Origin: Bordetella bronchialis
Lineage (GTDB): Bacteria; Pseudomonadota; Gammaproteobacteria; Burkholderiales; Burkholderiaceae_B
Direction: 5' to 3'
NCBI RefSeq assembly: GCF_001676705.1
Contig: NZ_CP016170.1
Coordinates: 5,394,001 to 5,458,000, forward strand
DNA: 64,000 nt
Positions 11,498 to 20,557 of this stretch are shown piece after piece. Each line of letters opens with the position of its first letter. The first letter of the stretch is position 1. Position numbers and translations under genes: made by a program. The notes beneath the pieces were generated by a model. That model was given only the letters and a program-made list of their open reading frames with translations. It did not search any database and was not told the DNA's origin.

Positions 11498-12523
11498 TTA
11501 CGGGTCGACGTCCGCGCCTGCGTCCAATACCGGCGAACCCTCGTCCTCGAGAAGCCGCGGTCCCCATGGGTTGTGGCTGCTGTGAACCAGATTGGGGTGG
11601 TCCACCGCCAGCTCCAGCAATCGGCCGCGCGAATGGCTGCGCGCCCGCGACGGCGGGACAGCCATTTCACTGGTCCGTACGCGAAGCGAGCGTAGATCGC
11701 TGAAAGAACGCCTGGCCCGCAGCACCCCCAGCCGCGTATGGTGGATGTCGTCGTACCGGACGTAGGAAGGCGGCGGATCCGCGTGCCGGAAACTCTCTTC
11801 ATAGGCGGGCGGTGATGCCTGCCGTGCTCCGCCGGTCTCGATCGTTGCATAGCGGGGCCGCAGCGCGTCGAGCTCCTCGCCGACATCCATTTGCGCGCGC
11901 CAGGATGCGGACAGGGTGCGGGGATGCGGACTGAACCGCAGATGCCTGCCCATGCTGACCGTGGGAACGGCCGTGCCGCCTATTCCCAGCACGCCCAGGG
12001 CGAGTGACGTCATGCCCAGCATGGCCGACAGCTCGGGCGCCGTCCCATGCACCGCGACGCTGGCGATGCCCGTCGCCACCGCGGCCGCGCCGAAGCCCAG
12101 GCCGCCCAGCGCCATGGCCGCCCTGCCGGGCGCCCGGTTGACCGTGTCCATGAACACCGTGGAAAGCCGGCCCGCGCTCGCCCCCGGAATTTCGCGCGAC
12201 AGCGCCGACGCTTCCCGGATCGCGGGAGCCATGGCTCCGCCCAGTACCCCTGCCGCCAGCCCCCCGAGCGCGATGCCTATGATCGACAAGATGATCCGGC
12301 CGCTGGGGTCGCTGTGATTGAGCGGGTCGCCGGCACAATAGGCGTAGGGATTGATGCCGCCCCGGCCGAACGGGCTCAGGCCGTCCGGCCTGGAGAACCG
12401 CATCTGTGCGGGAAGGTAATAGCGGTGCCCGTTGCCCAGCGGATACGCCGCCGCGACGCGGTCCCGGCAGGCTCCGGCGAACCCGGATACCGACCGCCGC
12501 TCGGAATGGAAAGATGGGGGCAT
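11498..12523 (-). CDS. orphan RHS-core protein with hydrophobic centre and PPxY motifs
   Basis: 341 residues from an ATG preceded by GAGG. Residues 27-76 are the RHS repeat-associated core signature (YPLGNGHRYYLP, RPDGLSPFGRGGINPYAYC, then DPLNHSDPSGR), which in full-length RHS toxins marks the junction before the variable tip. The upstream RHS shell repeats are absent. Three Gly/Ala-rich hydrophobic segments follow (77-101, 135-158, 164-190), then a polar tail with PPAY (238-241) and PPSY (251-254). Small RHS-core proteins of this layout are known in pseudomonads and relatives; function is not established. No immunity gene or secretion locus is adjacent. An in-frame TTG at 12610 is a less likely start. 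Confidence 0.75.
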   Translation of the reverse strand: MPPSFHSERRSVSGFAGACRDRVAAAYPLGNGHRYYLPAQMRFSRPDGLSPFGRGGINPYAYCAGDPLNHSDPSGRIILSIIGIALGGLAAGVLGGAMAPAIREASALSREIPGASAGRLSTVFMDTVNRAPGRAAMALGGLGFGAAAVATGIASVAVHGTAPELSAMLGMTSLALGVLGIGGTAVPTVSMGRHLRFSPHPRTLSASWRAQMDVGEELDALRPRYATIETGGARQASPPAYEESFRHADPPPSYVRYDDIHHTRLGVLRARRSFSDLRSLRVRTSEMAVPPSRARSHSRGRLLELAVDHPNLVHSSHNPWGPRLLEDEGSPVLDAGADVDP

Positions 12524-12700
12524 GTCGCGCCTCGTTCGTGCCGGGGCCGCCGCGCCGTGACGGCGGCGCCGGGACCGTGAGCCATCCGCGGCCGCCTCGA
12601 CGATAGGCAAGGCCGGCGGCGCCTGCCTTTGCGTGCCGGGCGTTATGTTTTGATTTGATGTCCCGCCGGAACCGCATCCCCTGACGGCGGCCCGGCGCCG

Positions 12701-13603
12701 TCAGGGCGCGCCCTGCTCGATCTCGCGCTGTATGGCCTTGGCGGCCACCACGCCGTCGGCCATGGAGGTCACCACGCAGGGATGCATGCGGTTGGCGACT
12801 TCGCCGATGGCATAGACGCCGGGTGCGCTGGTGCGGGCGGTGGCCGGCTCGGTCACGATGTAGCCGCGCCCGTCGCGCTCCAGGTTCAGGCCGTCCGCGA
12901 AGCCCGCATGCGGCTCCCAGCCATAGAACACCAGGATCAAGTCATAGCGGCGCCCATTGACGGTGCGGGCGCCAGGGTCGACCACGTAGTCGCCGACGTG
13001 CAGGTCCGGCGTGGCGGCCGCCGCCACCAATTGCGGCCGGGCGCGCACCGTACGCGAATACAGGTGCACTTCGCGCGCCCCGCGCCCGCGGACGAAGGCA
13101 TAGTTCTCGAAGCCGTTATCGCCGCCGCCCAGCACGGCGACCGACCGCCCGCGGTAGTCCTGTTCATGGATCGCCACGCCGGGGCCGACCAGCACGCCGG
13201 GCCATTGCCGGCCCGGCTCCGCGCCCGGCAGTCCGCGTGCCCGGACCCCGGAGGCGATCACCAGGAAGCGTCCGTGCACCTGGGATGGCGAACCGTCCGC
13301 CGTCTCCAGCATCACGTCCAGCCCCTTGCCGGCGCGCACCACCCGACGGGCGCGGTGCCCGGTCAGGGACGGGACCCGCGCCGCCGCGACGCTTTGCGCG
13401 ATATTGGCGGCAACCTGCTGGCCCGTCACGCCGGGCAGCACGGCGATCCAGTCGTCCCGGAACGGATTGTCGTTCTCCAGGCCACCCAGGCGCGGCGCGG
13501 CCTCGACCAGCAGGGGCGCCAGGCCCAGGCGTGCCAGCCAGATCGCGCAGGAGGCGCCGGCCGGGCCGCCGCCTACAATAATGGCATCCGTTGTATCCCG
13601 CAT
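12701..13603 (-). CDS. thioredoxin-reductase-like FAD/NAD(P) oxidoreductase without CxxC
   Basis: 300 residues from the ATG at 13603. The FAD-binding fold begins at once (DAIIVGGGPAGASCAIWLARLG, glycine pattern G-x-G-x-x-G), a second dinucleotide loop is at VAVLGGGDNGFENYAF, and the C-terminal FAD motif APGVYAIGEVANRMHPCV is present. Fold and length match thioredoxin reductase, but no C-x-x-C redox pair is seen between the two halves. Related proteins without the pair act as ferredoxin-NADP reductases or oxidases. The partner here is unknown; the gene stands alone. Confidence 0.85.
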   Translation of the reverse strand: MRDTTDAIIVGGGPAGASCAIWLARLGLAPLLVEAAPRLGGLENDNPFRDDWIAVLPGVTGQQVAANIAQSVAAARVPSLTGHRARRVVRAGKGLDVMLETADGSPSQVHGRFLVIASGVRARGLPGAEPGRQWPGVLVGPGVAIHEQDYRGRSVAVLGGGDNGFENYAFVRGRGAREVHLYSRTVRARPQLVAAAATPDLHVGDYVVDPGARTVNGRRYDLILVFYGWEPHAGFADGLNLERDGRGYIVTEPATARTSAPGVYAIGEVANRMHPCVVTSMADGVVAAKAIQREIEQGAP

Positions 13604-13758
13604 ACCGTCCAGGTTTTCGCTCTGATTTTCGGGTTCCGCAGCGATTGTAGCGATAGCGCGGGCGGGCGCGGGCCCGGCGGCGGCCGGCATACAATGCCGC
13701 ACACGTCACGAATCCGCCGCGGGGCTGGCCGCCCGCGAATGCCGCACATCCTTCGACC

Positions 13759-14118
13759 ATGCCTACTCGCCGCATCATCTTTTCCCGCCTTGCCCTGGAC
13801 GCCCGCATCGGCATTCTGGAGCACGAGCGCCGCGCCACGCAGCCGCTGCACGTCGACGCCGAGATCGACGTGGACATCACCCGCAGCGTGGACGACCACG
13901 ATATCCATAGCGTGCTGGACTACCGCGCGCTGCGCGAGGCCATCGTCGCCGAATGCACCCATGCCCACGTCAATCTGCTCGAGACCCTGACCGAGCGCGT
14001 GGCCGAGCGCCTGATGGCGGATTTCGAGGATATCCGCGCGGTGCGCATCCGCATCAGCAAGCCCATGGCGTTTTCCGACTGCGCCGCCGTCGGCGTGGAG
14101 GTCTATACCTCGCGCTGA
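13759..14118 (+). CDS. folB: dihydroneopterin aldolase
   Basis: Cleaves 7,8-dihydroneopterin to 6-hydroxymethyl-dihydropterin and glycolaldehyde in folate synthesis. The 119-residue protein has the family opening (LALDARIGILEHER, with the conserved glutamate) and the tail VRIRISKPMAFSDCAAVGVEV, including the conserved lysine before P. Length is typical of the octameric enzyme. It is followed 47 bases later by ttcA on the same strand, so the two may be cotranscribed. Confidence 0.93.
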   Translation: MPTRRIIFSRLALDARIGILEHERRATQPLHVDAEIDVDITRSVDDHDIHSVLDYRALREAIVAECTHAHVNLLETLTERVAERLMADFEDIRAVRIRISKPMAFSDCAAVGVEVYTSR

Positions 14119-14165
14119 GCGGGCCGCCGCGCCGTTCCGCGCGGCCTCACGACTGACTTTCGACC

Positions 14166-15164
14166 ATGAACGCTCCCGACACTTCCGCCTTTCCGGCCGC
14201 GCCCGACGCCGCGGGCAGGCCTCCCGCGCCGGGCAACCGGGCCGCCCAGGAAAAAGCCCGCGTGCACGCCAACAAGCTGGCCAAGCGCCTGGCGCGCGAG
14301 ACGACGCGCGCGATCGCCGACTACAACATGATCGAGGCGGGCGACCGCGTGATGGTCTGCATGTCCGGCGGCAAGGATTCCTACGGCCTGCTCGACATCC
14401 TGATGCGCCTGCGCGAGCGCGCGCCCTTCCCCTTCGAGCTGATCGCGGTCAATCTGGACCAGAAGCAACCCGGCTTCCCCGACCATGTCCTGCCGGAATA
14501 CCTGCGCGGCCTGGGGGTGCCTTTCCATATCGAAACGCAGGACACCTATTCGGTGGTCACCCGCGTGATCCCGGAAGGCAAGACGATGTGTTCGCTGTGC
14601 TCGCGGCTGCGGCGCGGCATCCTGTACCGCGTGGCGACGGAGCTGGGCGCTACCAAGATCGCGCTGGGCCACCATCGGGACGACATCCTGGGAACGTTCT
14701 TCCTGAACCTGTTCTACGGCGGCAAGATCAAGGCCATGCCGCCCAAGCTGGTCTCGGACGACGGCCGGCACACGGTCATCCGGCCCCTGGCCTACATACC
14801 GGAAGCCGACATGGCCGCCTACGCCGAACACAAGGGCTTCCCCATCATCCCGTGCAATCTCTGCGGTTCGCAGGAAAACCTGAAGCGCAAGGAAGTGGGC
14901 CGCATGATCCAGGAATGGGACCGCAAGCATCCCGGCCGGGCGTGGAATGTCTTCAATGCGCTGGCCAACGTGGTGCCGTCCCACTTGATGGACCGGCAGC
15001 TGTTCGACTTTGCCGGGCTGCGCCCCACCGGCCTGGCCGACGCCAACGGCGACACGGCCTTCGACCAGGAAGATCCCGAAGCTTCCGGCGCCTGCGGCGA
15101 CGCCGGCGAACCGGCCGGCGAAAGCCGGCGCGAACACGCGCTCAGTTTCGTCCGCTTCGAATAG
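14166..15164 (+). CDS. ttcA: tRNA 2-thiocytidine(32) synthetase TtcA
   Basis: Thiolates cytidine 32 in the anticodon loop, using ATP and a [4Fe-4S] cluster. The 332-residue protein has the PP-loop ATPase motif [16 protein letters not shown] (about residues 59-74) and two C-x-x-C pairs, [11 protein letters not shown] (about 141-151) and CNLCGSQEN (about 231-239), which hold the cluster in the family. The first 35 residues are a variable Ala/Pro-rich extension and the last 30 are acidic and likely disordered. Confidence 0.96.
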   Translation: MNAPDTSAFPAAPDAAGRPPAPGNRAAQEKARVHANKLAKRLARETTRAIADYNMIEAGDRVMVCMSGGKDSYGLLDILMRLRERAPFPFELIAVNLDQKQPGFPDHVLPEYLRGLGVPFHIETQDTYSVVTRVIPEGKTMCSLCSRLRRGILYRVATELGATKIALGHHRDDILGTFFLNLFYGGKIKAMPPKLVSDDGRHTVIRPLAYIPEADMAAYAEHKGFPIIPCNLCGSQENLKRKEVGRMIQEWDRKHPGRAWNVFNALANVVPSHLMDRQLFDFAGLRPTGLADANGDTAFDQEDPEASGACGDAGEPAGESRREHALSFVRFE

Positions 15165-15194
15165 CACGGGGCGGCACGGCGCCCCGGTTCCGCC

Positions 15195-15770
15195 TCAGGC
15201 CGAGCCCGTCCAGGTCGGGCCCGGCACATGGATGTCGAACAGCTCCAGCACGCGGGACACGGTCTGGTCGACCATTTCCTCGATGGAAGCGGGCTTGAAA
15301 TAGAAGGCCGGCAAGGGCGGAAAAACGATCCCGCCCATTTCCGTGACCGCCGTCATGTTGCGCAAGTGCGCCAGGTTATAGGGCGTCTCGCGCACCATCA
15401 TGACCAAACGGCGGCGTTCCTTCAGCGTGACATCGGCCGCCCGGGTGATGAGATTGTCCGACAGCCCGTGGGCCACCGCGGCCAGCGTGCGCATGGAGCA
15501 CGGCACGATCACCATGCCCGATGTCGCGAACGCCCCGCTGGCCAGCGTGGCGCCGACGTCGCGCACGCTGTAGACATGATCCGCCAGGGACTGCACCTGC
15601 GCCCGGCTCATGTCCAGCTCGTGCTTGATGTTCAGCACGCCGGCGGCCGATACGACCAGATGCGTTTCCACATCGGCCACATCGCGCAAGGCCTGCAGCA
15701 TCCGTATCGCGTAGAGCGACCCCGTCGCGCCCGTCACGCCGACGACCAGCCGGCGAACGGCCAGCTTCAT
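15195..15770 (-). CDS. ubiX: flavin prenyltransferase UbiX
   Basis: Attaches a dimethylallyl group to FMN to make prenyl-FMN, the cofactor of UbiD-type decarboxylases in ubiquinone synthesis. The 191-residue protein begins with the FMN-binding [15 protein letters not shown] segment and carries the family motif [20 protein letters not shown] and the Arg/Glu-rich [15 protein letters not shown]. Its start overlaps the grxD stop by 4 bases, so it is the last gene of the hemA-prfA-prmC-grxD-ubiX run. Confidence 0.95.
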   Translation of the reverse strand: MKLAVRRLVVGVTGATGSLYAIRMLQALRDVADVETHLVVSAAGVLNIKHELDMSRAQVQSLADHVYSVRDVGATLASGAFATSGMVIVPCSMRTLAAVAHGLSDNLITRAADVTLKERRRLVMMVRETPYNLAHLRNMTAVTEMGGIVFPPLPAFYFKPASIEEMVDQTVSRVLELFDIHVPGPTWTGSA

Positions 15771-16093
15771 GCAGTGGCCCCGACGCCATCCAGCAGCGTC
15801 TTCAGCTCGCCGCTTTCATGCATCTGGCCCATGATGTCGGAGCCGCCCACGAATTCGCCGCCCACGTACAGCTGGGGGATGGTGGGCCAATTGGAGAATT
15901 CCTTGATGCCCTGGCGGACCTCGTCGTCCTCCAGGACGTTGACGGTGACCAGTTTCTTCACGCCACAGCTCTTCAGCAGCTGGATGGCCTTGCCCGAGAA
16001 GCCGCATTGCGGGAACTGCGCCGTGCCTTTCATGAAAAGCACGACCGGGTGCTGGGTCACGGTCTCGCGGATGAATTCTTGAACGTCGCTCAT
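15767..16093 (-). CDS. grxD: monothiol glutaredoxin Grx4/GrxD
   Basis: Class II glutaredoxin that carries and delivers [2Fe-2S] clusters. The 108-residue protein has the active site CGFS in [12 protein letters not shown], the [19 protein letters not shown] segment with the cis-Pro, and the VVLFMKGT opening. The start MSDVQEF is chosen over an upstream in-frame ATG because it matches the family N-terminus. It overlaps ubiX by 4 bases and lies 66 bases after prmC. Confidence 0.95.
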   Translation of the reverse strand: MSDVQEFIRETVTQHPVVLFMKGTAQFPQCGFSGKAIQLLKSCGVKKLVTVNVLEDDEVRQGIKEFSNWPTIPQLYVGGEFVGGSDIMGQMHESGELKTLLDGVGATA

Positions 16094-16159
16094 GATGCAC
16101 TCACAAAGAGCCGCCGCGATGGCGGTTGATTCTTTCAATTATAGGTATCCGCCGGTATT

Positions 16160-16972
16160 TCACAGATACCCGCCAGTAATCCTTTCTATGCCGGCCAGGT
16201 CGCGCCGGCTATCCACGCCGCGCAGGCCGGCCTGGGTCAGCAGATCGCGTACCGCCGGCGCCTGGTCCCAGCCGTGCTCCACCCACAGTACCCCACCCGG
16301 CTTCAGGTGGGCGGGCGCCCCGGCGACGATGGCGCGCAGGGCCTCCAGGCCGTCCGCGTCGTCCGTCAAGGCCAGGCGCGGCTCGAAACGCAGGTCGCCC
16401 TGTTCCAGATGGGGATCCCGCGCCGGGATATAAGGGGGGTTGGACACGATCACGTCGAATTTCTGGCCGGCCGTCAGGGCGCCGTACCAGTTGCCCGGCG
16501 CGAAATGCAGGTGGGCGCCCAGGCTGATGGCGTTCTCCGCCGCCACCTTCAGGGCCTTCAGGCTGCGGTCCGTGGCCAGGACCGCGGCGTCCGGACGCGC
16601 CAGGGCGATAGAGATCGCTATCGCGCCGCTGCCCGTTCCCAGGTCCAGCACCGATACCGATTCGAAACCGGCCAGCCACTCCAGCGCGGCCTCCACCAGC
16701 AGCTCGGTTTCAGGGCGCGGGATCAGCACGTCCGGCGTGACCTTGAAGGTGCGGCCCATGAATTCGCGGCCGCCCACCAGGTAGGCCATGGGCTCGCCGG
16801 CGGCGCGGCGGGCCGCCAGCACCGTAAAGGCGCGCACGGCGGCCGGCGGCAAGGGATCCGTGTCGTGCGCCAGGATCCATGCGCGCGGCTTTTCCAGCAC
16901 ATGCTCCAGCAGCATGCGGGCCTCCAGCCGCGGCAGGCCCGACGCGAACAGGATGTCCTTGGCGCAGGCCAC
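16160..16972 (-). CDS. prmC: release factor glutamine methyltransferase PrmC
   Basis: SAM-dependent methyltransferase that modifies the GGQ glutamine of RF1 and RF2. The 270-residue protein has the SAM motif VLDLGTGSGAIAISIA (about 117-132) and the catalytic NPPY in DVIVSNPPYIPARDP. The GTG start at 16972 directly abuts the prfA stop (TGA-GTG), which couples translation to that of its own substrate RF1. Confidence 0.95.
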   Translation of the reverse strand: MACAKDILFASGLPRLEARMLLEHVLEKPRAWILAHDTDPLPPAAVRAFTVLAARRAAGEPMAYLVGGREFMGRTFKVTPDVLIPRPETELLVEAALEWLAGFESVSVLDLGTGSGAIAISIALARPDAAVLATDRSLKALKVAAENAISLGAHLHFAPGNWYGALTAGQKFDVIVSNPPYIPARDPHLEQGDLRFEPRLALTDDADGLEALRAIVAGAPAHLKPGGVLWVEHGWDQAPAVRDLLTQAGLRGVDSRRDLAGIERITGGYL

Positions 16973-18055
16973 TCAGACCTCTTCGCCCAGGGCCGCCAAT
17001 TGTTCGGCCTGGTGTTCGGCGATCAGCGCGCCGGTGAGTTCGTCCAGGTCGCCTTCCATGATTTGCTGCAGTTTGTACAGCGTCAGGTTGATGCGATGGT
17101 CGGTCAGGCGGCCCTGGGGGAAGTTGTAGGTACGGATGCGCTCGGAACGGTCGCCGCTGCCCACCAGGCTCTTGCGCTCGGCCGCTTCCTTGCTCTGCCT
17201 TTCCCGCTGCTGCTTGTCCTTGAGCCGCGCGGCCAGCACCTGCATGGCCTTGTCCTTGTTGCGGTGCTGGGAACGGTCGTCCTGGCACTCCACCACCAGC
17301 CCGGTCGGGATATGCGTGATACGCACCGCCGAATCGGTCTTGTTGATGTGCTGCCCGCCCGCGCCACTGGCGCGGAAGGTATCGACGCGCAGGTCCGCCG
17401 GGTTGATGACGATCTCGCTGGCCGCATCGGCCTCGGGCATGACGGCCACCGTGCACGCCGAGGTATGGATGCGGCCCTGGGCCTCGGTGGCGGGCACGCG
17501 CTGCACGCGATGCGCGCCGGATTCGAACTTCAGCCTGCCGTAGACGCCATCGCCCTCTATGCGGACGATCACTTCCTTGTACCCGCCCAGCTCGGAGGGG
17601 CTTTCCGACATCAATTCCACCCGCCAGCCCTGGCGTTCGGCGTAGCGCGAGTACATGCGCAGCAGGTCGCCGGAAAACAGCGCGCTCTCGTCGCCGCCCG
17701 TGCCCGCGCGGATTTCCAGGAATACGCTGCGGCCGTCGTCCGGATCGCGCGGCAGCAAGAGGCGCTGCAGGACGCCGTCCAGTTCCTCCAGCTTGCCCTT
17801 GGCGGCCTTGATTTCCTCTTCCGCCAGGCTCTTCATGTCCGGGTCGCCAAGCATGTCCTGCGCCGTGGCCAGGTCGTCCTCGGCGCCGCGGTATGAGGCG
17901 AAGGCCGACACCACGGGCTCGACCTCCGCACGCTCGCGCGACAGCTTGCGGAAGCGGTCCATATCCGCGGCGGTATCGGGCTCGGCCAGCAGGGCGTCCA
18001 CCTCGACCAGGCGTCGGGACAATTGCTCCAGCCGGTCACGCATGGAAGATTTCAT
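16973..18055 (-). CDS. prfA: peptide chain release factor 1
   Basis: Recognises UAA and UAG and triggers peptidyl-tRNA hydrolysis. The 360 residues match the family. The codon-reading P-A-T tripeptide is in [15 protein letters not shown], and the hydrolytic GGQ is in [17 protein letters not shown]; its glutamine is the PrmC target. The start [12 protein letters not shown] resembles the MKPSM opening of close homologues; a second ATG lies 12 bases in. Confidence 0.97.
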   Translation of the reverse strand: MKSSMRDRLEQLSRRLVEVDALLAEPDTAADMDRFRKLSRERAEVEPVVSAFASYRGAEDDLATAQDMLGDPDMKSLAEEEIKAAKGKLEELDGVLQRLLLPRDPDDGRSVFLEIRAGTGGDESALFSGDLLRMYSRYAERQGWRVELMSESPSELGGYKEVIVRIEGDGVYGRLKFESGAHRVQRVPATEAQGRIHTSACTVAVMPEADAASEIVINPADLRVDTFRASGAGGQHINKTDSAVRITHIPTGLVVECQDDRSQHRNKDKAMQVLAARLKDKQQRERQSKEAAERKSLVGSGDRSERIRTYNFPQGRLTDHRINLTLYKLQQIMEGDLDELTGALIAEHQAEQLAALGEEV

Positions 18056-18144
18056 AGGTACTCAAGGGGAAAAAGGGAACGGGCGGACACCAGGGGCGCC
18101 TGGACCGCGCACGGCGCGGCATGGGCAGAGGCGGGAGATCGCCG

Positions 18145-19419
18145 CTAACGCCGGGTATCGCGGCCGGGGAACAGGCGGGGCACCATGGCCAGCAACTGCT
18201 CGCGGTCGGCGCCTTCGCTGCGATTGAGCGCGGCCATGGGGCCGTGCAGGTATTTCTGGGTCAGGCCATGCGCCAACTGTTCGAGCACGGCTTCCGGCGA
18301 TTCGCCGCGCGCCAGCAGGCGCCGGGCGCGGTCCAGTTCGGCCGCGCGGATGGCGTCCGCCCCCTGTTGCAGTTCCTGTACCACCGGCACGATGGCCCGC
18401 GTCGCCATCCATTGCATGAAATTGCGGACGCGGGTTTCGATAATGGCCTCGGCCTGGACCATCGCGGCGCGGCGGGCATCGGTGCCGCTTTGCACGAGCC
18501 GGCCCAGATCGTCCACGGAATACAGATAGACGTCGTCCAGGCGGCCGACTTCCGGCTCGATATCCCGCGGCACGGCCAGGTCGATCATGACCATGGGGCG
18601 ATGGCGGCGCTGCCGGGTGGCGCGCTCCACCATCCCCAGGCCGAGGATGGGCAGCGAACTGGCCGTACAGGACACGATGACATCGAACTCGTGCAGGCGC
18701 TCGGTCAGGTCGGCAAGACGCATGGTGCCGGCGGCGAAACGGCCCGCCAGCGTTTCGGCGCGTTCGACCGTGCGGTTGGCCACCACCATTTCGCGCGGCC
18801 GCTGGGCCGCGAAATGGGTGGCGCACAACTCGATCATTTCTCCCGCGCCGATGAACAGCGTGCGGGCTTCGCCGAGATTGCCGAATACCCGCTCGGCCAG
18901 GCGGACCGCGGCGGCCGCCATGGAAACCGAGTGCGCGCCGATTTCGGTCGTGGACCGCACTTCCTTGGCCACGGAGAACGTGCGCTGGAACAGCTGGTGC
19001 AGCAAGGTGCCCAAGGAGCCGGCCTCGTCGGCGGCGCGCACGGCGTCCTTCATTTGTCCCAGGATCTGCGGCTCGCCCAGCACCATGGAATCCAGTCCGC
19101 TGGCGACGCGGAAGGCATGGCGCACCGCGCCGTCCTGCTGGTGCTGGTAAAGATGGGGGCGCAGATCCACGGCCTGGACCTGGTTGACGTCCGCCAGCCA
19201 GGCCGGCAGATGCTCGGCCACCTGCGGTTCGGCCGCGCAATAGACTTCCGTGCGATTACAGGTGGACAGGATGGCGGCTTCCCGCACCGCGCCGCCGAAG
19301 GTGGCCCGCAGGCCGTCCAGCGCCGGGCGCAGCAGATCGACAGGCATGGACACGCGCTCGCGCACCGAAACGGGCGCGGAGGTATGGTTCAAGCCAAAAG
19401 TAAGAACGTCGACCGCCAT
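18145..19419 (-). CDS. hemA: glutamyl-tRNA reductase
   Basis: First committed enzyme of C5 tetrapyrrole synthesis: reduces glutamyl-tRNA to glutamate-1-semialdehyde with NADPH. The 424-residue protein has the catalytic cysteine in [13 protein letters not shown] (about residue 50), an NADPH loop [14 protein letters not shown] (about 187-200) and the C-terminal dimerisation helix. It heads the operon with prfA 89 bases downstream, the order found in most proteobacteria. Confidence 0.97.
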   Translation of the reverse strand: MAVDVLTFGLNHTSAPVSVRERVSMPVDLLRPALDGLRATFGGAVREAAILSTCNRTEVYCAAEPQVAEHLPAWLADVNQVQAVDLRPHLYQHQQDGAVRHAFRVASGLDSMVLGEPQILGQMKDAVRAADEAGSLGTLLHQLFQRTFSVAKEVRSTTEIGAHSVSMAAAAVRLAERVFGNLGEARTLFIGAGEMIELCATHFAAQRPREMVVANRTVERAETLAGRFAAGTMRLADLTERLHEFDVIVSCTASSLPILGLGMVERATRQRRHRPMVMIDLAVPRDIEPEVGRLDDVYLYSVDDLGRLVQSGTDARRAAMVQAEAIIETRVRNFMQWMATRAIVPVVQELQQGADAIRAAELDRARRLLARGESPEAVLEQLAHGLTQKYLHGPMAALNRSEGADREQLLAMVPRLFPGRDTRR

Positions 19420-19507
19420 GTGCCATCGCCTGCGCCTGATCGCAGGGCCGGGTAAGGGAACAGCCGGCGGGGGTCGCGAGAGACCGCCGGGGGCTGGAAT
19501 GCGTGGG

Positions 19508-19513
19508 ATTATA
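19508..19513 (-). promoter_or_regulatory. -10 box of the hemA operon promoter
   Basis: A perfect TATAAT on the minus strand, 89 bases before the hemA start. The -35 position (about 19531-19536) holds only a weak match. It is divergent from and 30 bases away from the tRNA-Phe promoter. Confidence 0.5.
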
Positions 19514-19541
19514 GCGCTCTGCTACCGACCGGTACGGCTGC

Positions 19542-19571
19542 TGAGCACGACTCCGGAAATTTGTGTATAGT
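19542..19571 (+). promoter_or_regulatory. tRNA-Phe promoter
   Basis: -10 TATAGT at 19566-19571, weak -35 TGAGCA at 19542-19547 (18-base spacer). The stretch between the -10 and the likely start is GC-rich (GCGGGCTCGCG), as in stringently controlled stable-RNA promoters. Confidence 0.5.
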
Positions 19572-19585
19572 AGCGGGCTCGCGTC

Positions 19586-19661
19586 GGCCTGGTAGCTCAG
19601 TTGGTAGAGCAGAGGATTGAAAATCCTTGTGTCGGTGGTTCGATTCCGCCCCAGGCCACCA
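19586..19661 (+). tRNA. tRNA-Phe (anticodon GAA)
   Basis: A complete 76-base cloverleaf: acceptor arms GGCCTGG (19586-19592) and CCAGGCC (19651-19657), discriminator A and an encoded CCA. The D arm is GCTCAGTTGGTAGAGC, the anticodon arm is AGGAT-TGAAAAT-CCT with anticodon GAA, and the T arm carries GGTTCGATTCC. A terminator follows directly. Confidence 0.98.
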
Positions 19662-19670
19662 AGAATTCGA

Positions 19671-19705
19671 TGCCCAGCTTGAAAAGGCTGGGCATTTTTC
19701 ATTTT
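19671..19705 (+). terminator. intrinsic terminator of tRNA-Phe
   Basis: TGCCCAGC (19671-19678), an 8-base loop, GCTGGGCA (19687-19694), then TTTTTCATTTTTG. Perfect 8-pair stem followed by T runs, 10 bases after the tRNA. Confidence 0.92.
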
Positions 19706-19909
19706 TGTTTGCGCCGTTTGTTGGGGCAATTTCGCTCGGGCGGCTGCGCTCGGGCGGTTTTCCGCGCGCGTCTTGTCCAGGCTTTCTTGTTCAGGCCTGT
19801 TGTTCGCCCCTTTCCTTGCACCCTGACATGGGTCTTTTTCGCTGGCGCGAGCCTTCTTCCGGGGTCTGCTCGGCGCTTTGTCCTGGCATCGGGCACGGCG
19901 CCCCCGACA

Positions 19910-20392
19910 TTACCCCACCTGCTTGCGGAAATAGACGCGCGCGAAGCCATCCTGGGTCTTGCGTCCCGTTTCGACAAAGCCCAGCTTGCCATACAGGGCG
20001 ATGTTCTCGTGCATCTTCTCGTTGGTGTATAGCTCGACGGCGCTGAGCTTGCGCTCCCTTGCCACTTGCTCGGCATATTCCATCAGGAGCCGGCCGTAGC
20101 CTTTCCCTTGCATATCCGGCGCAACGCAAAGGTTGTTCACCGAGACCGCGTCGCCGTCCTGGACGAGCTGGATCGATCCCAACAGATCCGTCCCCCTTCG
20201 GAGCACGAAGATCTTGCCCTCGTCCACCAGCGCTTCATAGTTCGCGTGCATGGGCGCCGGCTCTTTTCCGATGCGCTCGATGTATTTGGAATAGGCGTTG
20301 ACGACCATCCCGCGGATTCGCGCGACGTCGGCCTGCCGGGCGACGTCGATATGCACTTCTCCTTCATGCGGGAATCCAGCAATGCCACCCAT
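19910..20392 (-). CDS. GNAT family N-acetyltransferase
   Basis: 160 residues from the ATG at 20392, which has CAGGAG upstream (AGGAG, 7-base spacing). The acetyl-CoA pyrophosphate loop is visible in VNNLCVAPDMQGKGYGRLLMEYAEQ (Q/R-x-x-G-x-G/A pattern), followed by the LYTNEKMHENIALYGKLGFVE segment conserved in GNAT proteins. The substrate cannot be read. It lies downstream of the amidohydrolase on the same strand with a 165-base gap. Confidence 0.9.
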   Translation of the reverse strand: MGGIAGFPHEGEVHIDVARQADVARIRGMVVNAYSKYIERIGKEPAPMHANYEALVDEGKIFVLRRGTDLLGSIQLVQDGDAVSVNNLCVAPDMQGKGYGRLLMEYAEQVARERKLSAVELYTNEKMHENIALYGKLGFVETGRKTQDGFARVYFRKQVG

Positions 20393-20557
20393 GCCACGCT
20401 CCTGAAAGGGTTGATATCGGCGTTCGACAGGGTCCGCGCGCGGCCCCTGTGGCCCATGGCGGCGAACCGGTCGACACCGCGACATTTTCGCATCGGGCGC
20501 CCAGCCATAAGCAGGCCAGGCCGCCCGGCGCGATCCCCAGCCGCGCAAGGATGGGAT

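Noticed and set aside
15767..15770. Four-base overlap of grxD and ubiX as possible frameshift
   Set aside because: Both genes are complete with correct termini. ATGA-type overlap is ordinary in operons.
16274..17896. 540-codon plus-strand frame across prmC and prfA
   Set aside because: Antisense shadow of two conserved genes; Arg/Gly/His-rich composition with no domain.
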